A stretch of DNA of 9,190 bases, from the NCBI GenBank assembly GCA_002729415.1, contig PBXZ01000145.1, positions 1 to 9,190 on the forward strand. Direction: 5' to 3'. The notes beneath the pieces are model-generated. The model searched no databases and was not told the origin of the DNA. It saw only the letters and a list, made by a program, of their open reading frames with translations. Shown here one piece after another: positions 1 to 8,900 of this stretch (positions are counted from its first letter, which is position 1; every line of letters starts with the position of its first letter). Source of the DNA: UBA9662 sp002729415 (lineage in GTDB: Bacteria > Poribacteria > WGA-4E > UBA9662). The translations under genes and the position numbers were made by a program.

Positions 1-218
1 AACAGTTCGTTCATGAACCCGAGCTCAATGACCTCGTGCGCTACTCCCAGCTGTTCGGCGTGATGGCGGGCCAGCGGGATCTCCCGGTGGTTGTGCTTGG
101 ATCCGTAGTCGAAGCTCAGGGCCACCACGACCTCATGCTCTTCGTGGGAGGCATGGAGAGCCACCACGGAGTCCATTCCCCCGCTGACCAGGACTGCCAC
201 CTTCTGTCCGCCTTTCAT
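1..218 (-). CDS. queC: 7-cyano-7-deazaguanine (preQ0) synthase QueC, N-terminal part
   Basis: QueC converts 7-carboxy-7-deazaguanine to preQ0 with ATP and ammonia in the cytoplasm, the last step before QueF in queuosine biosynthesis. The visible 72 residues start MKGGQKVAVLVSGGMDSVVA. They contain the PP-loop ATP-pyrophosphatase signature SGGMDS at residues 12-17 and the QueC-type stretch FDYGSKHNHRE at 36-46. The YGSKHNHRE form is, from memory, typical of the Bacteroidetes/Verrucomicrobia branch. The frame is open to the left edge, so roughly two thirds of a normal protein of about 220-230 residues is missing. The ATG at 218 is chosen because the first beta-strand of the fold begins right after it and an AGGA lies 7 nt upstream. 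It sits 46 bp downstream of queF on the same strand, which suggests one transcript. The zinc-binding cysteines of the C-terminus are outside the window. Confidence 0.93.
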   Translation of the reverse strand, partial: MKGGQKVAVLVSGGMDSVVALHASHEEHEVVVALSFDYGSKHNHREIPLARHHAEQLGVAHEVIELGFMNEL

Positions 219-225
219 GACTGAA

Positions 226-229
226 TCCT
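226..229 (-). promoter_or_regulatory. Ribosome binding site of queC
   Basis: On the minus strand AGGA lies 7 nt before the ATG at 218. It is short but correctly spaced, and it is the only Shine-Dalgarno-like signal I see before any of the three visible starts. It suggests queC is translated independently within a queF-queC transcript. Confidence 0.5.
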
Positions 230-264
230 GGAAATGGTTGTTCCCGGTGTGAACCGGGGGGCTT

Positions 265-678
265 CTACTCGCCCTCGGGATAGCTGGCCGAGGCGGTGAG
301 ACTGATCCCGCCCCGGGGCGAAAACTCGCCCACCACGGTCATGCGGGCCGGCCGGGCCGCCGCCACCAGGTCGTCGAGAATCCGGTTCACGATTTCCTCA
401 TTGAAGGCGGGCTGGTTCCGGAAGGAGGCGAGATAATATTTCAGGGCCTTGGTCTCGAGGCACGACTCCGCCGGAACGTAGCTGATATGCATGTGAGCGG
501 TGTCCGGCTGGCCGGTGACCGGGCAGAGGGAACTGAACTCCGGGCAGTCCAGCTCGATGGTGTAGGCCCGGTCGGGCGACTTGTTAGGGAAGGTCTCCAG
601 TTTCGCCTCTTCCGGGGAGGCAGGCAGCCTGCTCTCGTGCCCGAGGAGACTGAAATCATCTGACGGTCCACTGCTCAT
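265..678 (-). CDS. queF: NADPH-dependent preQ0 reductase QueF, type I (unimodular)
   Basis: QueF reduces the nitrile of preQ0 to the aminomethyl group of preQ1 using two NADPH; preQ1 is then exchanged into tRNA. The 137-residue product has CPEFSSLCPVTGQPD with the nucleophilic Cys52 and Asp59, the QueF-motif ETKALKYY at 75-82, and a terminal FSPRGGIS. These align with B. subtilis Cys55, Asp62 and Glu97 (here Glu94) at a constant offset of three residues, so the core has no gaps. Oddity: the residue before the catalytic Glu, His96 in B. subtilis, is Asn93 here (FNE instead of FHE). The frame has an earlier ATG at 729, giving 154 residues. I prefer 678 because similarity begins at DDFSLLGHE just after it and the extra 17 residues look non-conserved. 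Neither start has a clear ribosome site. It is probably co-transcribed with queC. The length matches single-domain type I enzymes, not the doubled E. coli type. Confidence 0.93.
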   Translation of the reverse strand: MSSGPSDDFSLLGHESRLPASPEEAKLETFPNKSPDRAYTIELDCPEFSSLCPVTGQPDTAHMHISYVPAESCLETKALKYYLASFRNQPAFNEEIVNRILDDLVAAARPARMTVVGEFSPRGGISLTASASYPEGE

Positions 679-1029
679 GTCCGCGGCGACGCTAGGGCAA
701 TCCCGCACATGATCCAACCATGAATGCATGGGAGAACGTCTCTCGAACGGGGTCTTCTCCCGTCAGAATCACCCGAAAAAGCGGAAGGTTACCCCGGACC
801 CTGTGATCGGAATACTGACCGCCGCAGGCCGCACCGGGAGCGACCCGCATACGATCCCGTTGACAAGTCCTCTTCGGAATTTGGGTGCTTTCCACCGCAG
901 TTGCCTCAAAGTGCTCCGGACGAAATGGCAGACCCGCTCTCCCCGGAAAAGCGTTCCTGGAACAGGAGCCGGATCCGGCCTGCAGATACGAATCCTTCCC
1001 TGGTCATCCCTTCCCTGAATCCCTGAAAT
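679..1029. other. Divergent intergenic region between queF and the PhoD-like gene
   Basis: These 351 bp separate two genes transcribed away from each other, so both 5' control regions should lie here (if queF starts at 729, its end shrinks by 51 bp). A plus-strand TTGACA occurs at 860-865, but no good -10 box follows at 16-18 nt. A perfect 12-bp palindrome, gccggatccggc, lies at 968-979, 50 bp before the phosphatase start, and could be an operator or chance in GC-rich DNA. I see no preQ1-riboswitch-like element before queF, no tRNA and no convincing small gene; the open frames here are extensions of overlapping frames from the neighbouring genes. Confidence 0.6.
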
Positions 1030-2871
1030 ATGAAACCGCTTCTGCCTCTTCTCTCCGTCCTGGGCCTGTGTGGGCTGGGCCTGGCCCAAGACACTGCTCC
1101 CACCCCCATTCGTGTCACCGAGGGCCCCATTCTCGGACGCCCCGCCCCCGATTCCATGACTCTCTGGGTCCGCACCGAGCGCCAAGGCGAGGTCGAGCTC
1201 TTCTATGGGACGGATGTCGACAACCTCGACCATACCGTCACCTTCCACACCCGGGGACCCGAGCACGATTACACCGGTCTTCTCACCATCGGCGAACTCA
1301 CCCCCGACACTCGTTACCACTACCGGATCGCAGATCACCAGTTGAGCGGATCCTTCCGCACCATGCCCCGGGCAGAGGATTTCAAGAACCCCAGGGGCAA
1401 CCCCGAGGGATTGTTCAACTTCCGCTTCGAGTTCGCCTGCGGTAACAATCCGAAAGGCGCCGGTGACAGCGTGGGGCCGACCCTCCCGATCTTCGACACC
1501 CTGAATGCCAAGGTGCGCGACCAGGTCCACTTCGCCATCCTCAACGGCGACTGGCTCTACGAGACTCGCCGGGACTACCCGCCCGGGGAATGGCTCCACC
1601 AGGTCGGCCTGGCCGGGGCCGACACTCCCCGCCTCGTCCGCCACGCCCCCACCGTCGTCGGGGTGTGGCAGAACTACAAGGACCTCCTGCACCGGGGCCG
1701 CAACCTGGCGGAGTGGCACCGTCACATGCCCACCTATTTCACCGCCGACGACCACGAACTGATCAACGACATCTACGGGACTGCCGAGACCGGCTACGTC
1801 AACCGCCGGGCCGTTTTCAGGGACATCGCCACTCAAGCCTGGTTCGATTACCTGGCCTGGGCCAATCCGGTGAAACACGATGTCCCGGCNTGGTTCGGCT
1901 CGGCGCAATTCAGGAAAGGCAGTGACGTCCTGGTGGACAGCGAGGCCGATTTCACCAAGCTGNACCTCGACGCCATGGCCAACCTGCACGTGCACTGGGG
2001 CACGCCCACCGCNGGAGTTCCCGATTCCAAGCTGGACGCCGAACCGGGCAACCCGAACTCGGCGGTCTACGACATCGTCAAGGTGCTGGGACCCAACAAA
2101 CTGAAAGTGACGCCTGCAGCCAGGGCCAACGGAGTGGCCNNGTATTCCATCGGGCGACGCTGCTACGGGAAATTCACCGTTTCCAATTGCGACTTCTTCC
2201 TTCTCGACACCCGNAGCCACCGCAACCTGCACAATGTGGACAAGCCGGACAACCCNAAGGCCACCATGCTCGGGAAGNAGCAACTGAAGTGGCTCATGGA
2301 CGGCATCCGAAAGAGCAGGGCCGACTTCATCTTCGTGGTCTCCTCGGTCAACTTCATGGTCCCCCACGTCGGCAGCGGNGGNGGAGATGACAAGCAGGCC
2401 ACCATCAAGAAGGACGACGCCTGGACCGTGTTCCTCAAGGAGCGCGAGGAACTCATCGAGTTCTGGGACGATCTNGACAAGGCGGTCTTNGTGCTGACCG
2501 GCGACCTCCACAACAGCTTCGCGATCAAGATCACGGACAACGTGTACGAATTCGCCAGTGGCCCGCACAACTCGATCAACCACGCTCCCATGAAGGACGA
2601 GGGCGGTCGCCCCGCCAACGGCAGGTTCAAGTACGGCCCCCGGGCCTGCGACATCCGCTGGTCAAGCTATGCCATGGAGGACATCCCACGGGCCAACCGC
2701 ACCTTTCCCCATTACTGCGTGGTGCAGGTCAACAACGTCTTCAACAACCCGGTCGAGCGCGACGGCGAGCGCTGGTTCGCCTTTCCGCACCCCCAGGTCA
2801 TCTTCCAGTTTCACGACGCCATCACCGGGGAGCTCCGTTACTCGGAGACCATCGTGCTGGGCCTGGACTAG
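1030..2871 (+). CDS. Secreted PhoD-like metallophosphatase (alkaline phosphatase D family)
   Basis: Probable exported phosphomonoesterase or phosphodiesterase of the PhoD family, releasing phosphate outside the cytoplasm. The 613 residues begin with a Sec signal peptide: Lys2, a hydrophobic core at 4-18, and likely cleavage after GLA19. There is no twin-arginine motif, although classical PhoD is Tat-exported. A fibronectin-like PhoD_N domain spans about 27-112. The metallophosphatase domain shows FACGNN (Cys137), NGDWLYE (Asp174, Tyr177), TADDHELIND (Asp240-His242), LLDTRSH (391-397) and TGDLHNS (Asp492, His494). These match the Cys, Asp/Tyr, DDH and GDxH metal sites of B. subtilis PhoD. An insert at about 290-380 separates the DDH and LDTR motifs. 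Twelve Ns fall in the gene; several codons stay readable, for example residue 395 is CGN, so Arg. There is no Shine-Dalgarno before the ATG, but the signal peptide supports this start. The exact substrate cannot be told from sequence. Confidence 0.88.
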   Translation: MKPLLPLLSVLGLCGLGLAQDTAPTPIRVTEGPILGRPAPDSMTLWVRTERQGEVELFYGTDVDNLDHTVTFHTRGPEHDYTGLLTIGELTPDTRYHYRIADHQLSGSFRTMPRAEDFKNPRGNPEGLFNFRFEFACGNNPKGAGDSVGPTLPIFDTLNAKVRDQVHFAILNGDWLYETRRDYPPGEWLHQVGLAGADTPRLVRHAPTVVGVWQNYKDLLHRGRNLAEWHRHMPTYFTADDHELINDIYGTAETGYVNRRAVFRDIATQAWFDYLAWANPVKHDVPXWFGSAQFRKGSDVLVDSEADFTKLXLDAMANLHVHWGTPTXGVPDSKLDAEPGNPNSAVYDIVKVLGPNKLKVTPAARANGVAXYSIGRRCYGKFTVSNCDFFLLDTXSHRNLHNVDKPDNXKATMLGKXQLKWLMDGIRKSRADFIFVVSSVNFMVPHVGSXXGDDKQATIKKDDAWTVFLKEREELIEFWDDXDKAVXVLTGDLHNSFAIKITDNVYEFASGPHNSINHAPMKDEGGRPANGRFKYGPRACDIRWSSYAMEDIPRANRTFPHYCVVQVNNVFNNPVERDGERWFAFPHPQVIFQFHDAITGELRYSETIVLGLD

Positions 2872-2979
2872 GGAAAACGAACCGCCCGGCGGGGGGACCA
2901 GGTCAGGAGTCGGGTTGGGGAGAGAGCGACATGAGCAGTGGCCCCATTTTTCATACCGTATGGGAATGAACTGGCGGGC
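2872..2979. other. Gap between convergent genes
   Basis: Only 108 bp lie between the stop codon of the phosphatase gene (plus strand) and the stop codon of the giant LTD/CotH gene (minus strand). Both transcripts must end here or run into each other. No coding sequence is evident. A short GC hairpin, ccgc-ccg-gcgg at 2882-2892, read on the minus strand is followed by ttcgtttt. This could help end the minus-strand transcript, but the stem has only four pairs. Confidence 0.6.
2916..2951 (+). terminator. Weak candidate terminator after the PhoD-like gene
   Basis: TGGGG at 2916-2920 can pair with CCCCA at 2942-2946, and the second arm is followed directly by five Ts (2947-2951), 45 bp past the phosphatase stop. 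The stem is only five pairs and the loop is 21 nt, far from an ideal rho-independent terminator. The arrangement of stem, T-run and position is the only support. Confidence 0.25.
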
Positions 2980-5900
2980 TTACGGCGCGATCGCGATGCG
3001 ATAGTAGCGCTCGGTGATCTGCGGCGTCGCGTTGGTGTCGAGGAATGAGGTCGTGAGCCCGGCCGAGGCCGGGACGGGTGCGCCGACATCCTGCCAGCTG
3101 TCAATCGTGAGATCGCTTGAGAACTGGCACTGATATGTCCTGCCCGGCACGCTCTTCCACGTCAACAGGACCTCGCCCGTAATCGGAATGCGCAAAGCCG
3201 ANACCAGGGTGAAGGAGGATGAAGAATTCAGCGGGTCNGTTCCCGCAGCGACCTCGGTGCCGTCATCAACNCCGTCCCCGTCNGAGTCTGCCTTCAGAGG
3301 ATCGGTGCCGAGGACCTGTTCCTGTGCGTCGGTGAGACCGTCCCCGTCTGTGTCCGTGCCGGGCCCGGTCCCGGCATCACTGCTCCCGGGCGTTCCACCG
3401 ATCTGCAAACTGGAGCGCCAGTTTGCGGGATCGTTGTAGTCTCCGTTCACGTCGATGACTTCAAGTGAACTGCCGTTCCCATCAGCCCCGAGGGGCCATG
3501 GCACCTCGTCATCATAGGTGAAGTCGTGGATGGGATTCCCGAAAATATCACGGAGGACAACGCGCTCACCACCATTGGAAAGGAGACCGCCCGGCCACTG
3601 CGCGAGGATCCTGGGACCGATCCCATATTCCGCCTGGAAGGCGACCTGATCGTTCACCACCAATCCAACTTCGCCGGAACCCAGGATCAGCGGACCGAAA
3701 GTTAATTCATCAAACGGGCGAGTGCCTTCAAAACGAATTCCATCCAAACTGAAAGCATTGCCACTGATGTTAACCAACTCGATATATTCGAGTGATTCCC
3801 CACCCGGGGGATTGTACATCACTTCCGTAATGCGCAAAAAGTCGATCGCTTCCGAGAGGCTCTGCGGATCGACGAGGAGGATATAATCGAAATCNCTNCG
3901 TANCGACTGCGGAGTGTCTGTCNNNGTGAAGATGCCTCCCATGTTGACCGTCGGCGAAGCGGCCAGGGCGCGACTGTGCACGTNAATCCAGATTTCATCG
4001 ACCCGATGTTNGAACTGCAGCATCGAACCCTCACGCCGAATNCGGAGCTCNGCANTCCCCCTTTCCCATGGAATGGAAGCGAGCGANACGACGGTGGNGC
4101 CCTGAATTCGCNTGGCGCTNATGCTGCTGCCGTTTTCCAATCCGAAGGTGTAGCGACTCGTGACGCCGGCCTCGACGGTTTCCACGATCAAGCCGGTGTG
4201 GAAATCTCCGAACTGGCGCGTGTCCAGCGACAAATCGGTCTGCAGCGACCANTCGGTATCGTTCGGCATCACGCGCCACAGGTGAGGGAAGNTCGCCCCG
4301 CCGATGGCAAGCGGCTTGGCGGAATCCTCCAGAACCTGGAGCAGGAGATTGCCGGGATTGTCCTGCGTCGAATACCAGGTGCTCGGCGAGTAGTTGCTGC
4401 GCGGCTCGAGATTGCCCNGTTCCCAATGGCCCTCCAGGACGGGACTGGCAAAGGGACTGAAGTCNTGCGCGTTATAGACAGCCACTTCCCGCGTGACGCT
4501 GCTTTCCTCGTTCTGGTCATCTGTCACGGTCACGGTNAACTCGTAGAGGCCGGGACGGGAAAAGGTTGCGGTNGCCAGGCTTCCGGCGGAANCGAGATTG
4601 ACGTCCGCCGTGGGCGAGACCGCCCAGGCAAAGTTCAAGGGTCCTCCTTCGGGATCGAAACTGCCACCGGCATCNAGTNCCAGCGTCTCTCCTACTCCAA
4701 GATTCAACGATTCCGGNGTAGTGTCGAAGTCGACAACGGGCGGTGCGTTTCCGCTCTTGTTAATCACGAACACTGACGATTCCACCACCTCGCCTTCGCG
4801 ATCCNGNCCCTCGACTATCAGCGAATTCTGTCCGGACTCCAGGTAGATTCCCGAAAGCGNCCACTCGGTCGTGCTGATCCANTCAAACTCCGTGTCNGGT
4901 TGGNCGNCGATCCGCACCTCNTANACCCTGGAGGGNCTGGTTCCGTTGAGCGTGATCATATTCGCCGAAGTTCCGCCNCTGGTGTTNGCACCGTCGCGTG
5001 TCGGGCTCGCGAAGAGAAGCCAGTTGCTGCTTCCATCCCCCTGTCGNCCCAGNGATCGCCCGTCGAGCGGCATGGTCGTGTCGATGGCGNTGATCACGGA
5101 TTCTCCGTCGGGAGCAGTCAGATAGACCACCGTTGTGGGGCCGACCGTCAACGAGGATTCGGTGAATCCGACCGATCCAAAACCCATCGGTGACACGAGA
5201 ATGTTGTCGGTGATGCGGAACCTGGTCAGGTTCCCCGCGGAATCCGAAAGGTNGTGATTCTGGAGNTTGATCGGCGAGGCGGTGGGATTGAAGAACTCGA
5301 CGAATCCTGCCCCCGGACCGGCTGGCAGCACCTCGTTGATGACGAGTCCCCCTCCTCCCGGGACTGAAATGCTGAAGCGGGCCCCAAATACCACATCGGA
5401 GCTACCTTCGTTGGTCTGGTGCACTTCGGCGGCGAGAACGTTGGCGCCCAGGACAAGCGCCGAGCCATCCCCGCTGACCACACCAAGTTCTTCCGTGGCG
5501 TTGCCGACTGTTCGACTGGCATCCGTCTTCCATCCCGCTCCCGCCGAAACTCCGGCTCCGCCAATGGGAGTTCCATTGAGGTAGTAAGTCGCGCCATCAT
5601 CGACGATCTGGTCGATCGTGATCGTCACTCCAACGAGGCTTCCGGTGTACTCGAATTCCTTNCGNAAATAGTAGGTGATNTGGTTCGCCGCATNGTCGCT
5701 GTTGAGGAGNGGNGTCCGGATGCCCGGTGCCGGNAGCCCGGAGTTTTCGAATCCGTAGAGGCCGCCGACATTTCCCGCGTCCCCCTNGCGCGTCCANCCC
5801 GCGTGNGAGTAATTGTAATTGGNNTCTCTCCAACCTGTGCCCAGGTCGAGNTTCTGNTCGTTGAAGTCCCAGGNGTCTCCGTAGTTGATAAAAGGAATAC

Positions 5901-8900
5901 CTGCCGAGAGGTTCACTTCGGGATCGGGATGAGTNGCCTCCGTCGTCACGGCAAAGTTCGTGNTGTCGAGGGGCGATCCGATNAAGCCCTCNACCTCTCC
6001 CACNCGGCTGTTGAACCAGTTTGCGTACTTGGAAGACACGGAATAGGAACNCGAGGCATTCTCCTCNGCCTGGAGCCAGGCCGCCGTGTGGGCAGAGTTG
6101 CGCGTGTGCTTCTCCAGCAATTCCGTGAGGTAGTAGTTCAACATCCTCCGGACGTGNGGCTCATAGAAGTAGTTNCGAATGCCGGAGAGGTTCCCCATTA
6201 TGTTCTCGCCGGAGTTTTCAAACACGCGGTCGCCATCCCAGTGCACCAGCATCCAGAGCCCATCNGGCTTCCGGTAAAAATAGCCGTTCTTTCCNCGGCG
6301 AAGGGTNAGGGTATCCCANTCNCCNTCGTATCCGCGNACCGCNGCGTTNAGNGCCGCNAGATCNGNGTCGATCANGCGNTCGATCTGCGNNCGNTTGAAN
6401 CTGTTGGTCCCCACNTTGTTCACNAACTCGANNAAGCTNGTGTAGTCNTANTCNGNTTCACGTGANCGCATGAGCCANTCNCTNTGATAGCGNGTNGCTT
6501 CATCNCTNCCCTTGTAGGACCAGTCNGCNTTCCGGNTNCCNCGCCCGAAATCGTCCTCATACCACCACTCGTCATCGATCCGGAGCAGGGTTCCCCGATT
6601 CCCCTCGCTGAAGTTGCGGTTCAGGAAATCATTGGCGATCGGCTCCATGTCATCGCGGACCGAAGCGCTGCCTCCATTGATGATCACGCGCACAAACTCG
6701 GCTTCGGAAACGGGATGTCCCATCTGGTAGAGGAAATAACGGGCAATGCGATCATCGTGGTCGACCGAGGGATCAATCACGCTCTTCTGCCGGCCGCGAA
6801 AATGCCGGTCGCCCGGGAGTTTCCACTTCCCGTGATTCAGGCCATTTCCACTCGACCTGGTAAATGGACTGCCGCTCTTGCGGAGCTCGGCGTTGTAGTA
6901 GACATCCGCCTCATTCGAAATGAAGGTGGCGTTGAAGTAGTGGTTCGACATGCGGGGAAAGTCGTACTGGAACTTGGACGAATGCCCGACGTTCGTGTTG
7001 ATCGCATCGCGGTCATACGCGGAGATGACAAAGCGCTGTGTGCTCAGGTCGGAGGGGATCGTGCTGTTGTCCACCACCCACATGGCGGGACGCTCGGGAC
7101 CGAGTTTGGGCAGCAGGGTGAATTCCCCGTTCGCTCCCCCGGCCCGGATGTAGAACTGAACGACCCGGTTGTCCGTCCGGTACTCGGTCAGGGTCGCAGT
7201 ATAGATCCCGTCGCCGGCGATGTCGTCTCCCCCCGAGGTGCCGTTGTCAGACATCGCGGTCGAACGCCACCGCCCGTTGGCGTTGTTGTTGTCCTCGCGG
7301 TGCAACACGGTCACGGCGGGCACTCCGTTCGGCGACAGCACGCGCGCCGTGATCTTCACTGAATCGCTCGATCTGGGAACAGCGGGGCTGTGCAACACGC
7401 TTGCCACGGTGGGGGCAGGCCCATTTGAAAGGATGTTCGAGTTTTGAGCGCCCGGCGTGCCGAGATTGTCGGGGATGGGTATGAGCCATGTCTTGCCGAT
7501 GCTGTGATCCCAGGTTTGCGTGATCAGGCGCGGCTTGCCCCAGATCCAGCGTGCGTCGAACTGAATCGTGTAGGACGCATTGTCATTGATACCGGTGCAG
7601 TCGATCTCGGCACGGTTCGCCTTGTTGTCGCCATGACCGTCGGAGATCAGATGCACTTGACCGTTTCGCACGTAGCTCGCCCAGTGGGTGCCCTGACAGA
7701 GCCATCCGCTGGCGCTCGAACCGTTGGTGGCGTGCGAAGTCACGTTCTGCAGTTCGTTGCCCCCGTTTCCATTCTGGCGCAGGCTGATGTTTTCCAGCAG
7801 AAGGTAGGAATCTCCCACCAGGTGCATGTGGAACTCCTTGTAGTCGGACGAGGAGCCCCTGCTGTTGTTCTGCCGGTAAGTGCCGGTGTGAGTGAAGGTC
7901 TGCATCGTGCTCTTCTGGCTCTCGTTGCTGTCCGCCCAGCTGGCTGCGGCGTCGTTGTCCATGTCGGGATGCTTCAACTCCATGCTGCTGCCATCACCGT
8001 CGGCGAGTTCCGGCCAGTCACCGCCGGGCAGATAATCGACCTGATCCACCAGGTTCCCCCATGTGTCCTCCAACCTCACAAGCTCTCCGGAATCCCGCAG
8101 CTGATCGGTAAAGTCACCGATGATCGGAAGCGCACCGTAGACAGACTCCATCCACGCCCGATCCGCCGCAACGACGAGATAGGCCCCGTCGTCCAGCATG
8201 GTGTTCGCCGGAAAGGTGAAATCGATTCCATCGACAAAGCGCCATCCCGAGAGATCCACCGGCGCGTTTCCGCGGTTGTAAAGTTCGACGAACTCGCCAT
8301 TGCGGTGGTCGGAGGGAAGATCGTACATGATCTCATTGATCACGATGTCATCGTTGCGCGTGGGATTGTTGGGAGCATCCCGCGTCGATGTTTCCGAGGA
8401 GAACCAATCACTGGATCCCGCGGGAAATGTCTGCACCGAGTTCCTGCCGACCGGCCTGGTCACCCGGGCGGATGCCAGCACGTTTTCAGTGCCGTCGATG
8501 AGGAACAGCGAAATCTCATCCGAACCGACAGGCACTACGAAGGGAACGCTCCAACTGTTGTAATCTCTGGCAGACACCGATCCACCCAATGGCACCTTGT
8601 CGGAAAAATCAGGCAGCATCGCCAGGAAGAGAGAGCCGACGTTGATCGTGCTCTCGCCGGAATTGTGAAGCTCGATCCAATCGAGATCGTCCAACCCCTC
8701 TGCGAATTGCACCTCGCTGAATGTCAGTGCCGTTGCGAGCCCGGAGAGTTCGCTGTCCCTCACTCCGGGAGAGCCTCCGTTCATGGCACTCACCCGCCAG
8801 TTGCGCCAGTTGTCAACGAGACGATCTTCATTCAGCACCACAAGGCTGTGCCCCGTTCCGTTCGCCGCGATGGGCCAGTGGCCGTCATTGCCGTAATTCA

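Noticed and set aside
36..224. A 62-residue plus-strand open frame at the left edge
   Set aside because: It is antisense to the QueC PP-loop region, which has an unmistakable SGGMDS motif on the minus strand.
860..888. TTGACA as a -35 box for the PhoD-like gene
   Set aside because: No acceptable -10 hexamer follows at normal spacing; the downstream sequence at 882-888 is GC-rich, so it is not listed as a promoter.
730..900. A preQ1 riboswitch before queF
   Set aside because: I looked on the minus strand for the short hairpin with an A-rich tail, or the larger class II layout, and found neither.
769..2583. A 604-codon open frame on the minus strand across the PhoD-like gene
   Set aside because: It lies wholly antisense to a gene with clear signal peptide and catalytic motifs. 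Its translation is low-complexity Val/Gly/Asp-rich text typical of the complement of GC-rich coding DNA. It is a composition artefact.
2882..2892. A hairpin as terminator of the minus-strand gene
   Set aside because: The stem has only four pairs with a three-base loop, and the following T-run is interrupted (ttcgtttt); mentioned in the gap entry but not called.
3202..6541. The giant gene as a decayed pseudogene because of unreadable codons
   Set aside because: The frame is continuous over 6.2 kb, domain motifs stay in phase on both sides of every N cluster, and most Ns are at wobble positions.
5419..7362. Plus-strand open frames at 5419-6465 and 6715-7362, and 3976-4776
   Set aside because: They are antisense to the giant protein gene, show no domain motifs, and are open only because of codon bias and the Ns.
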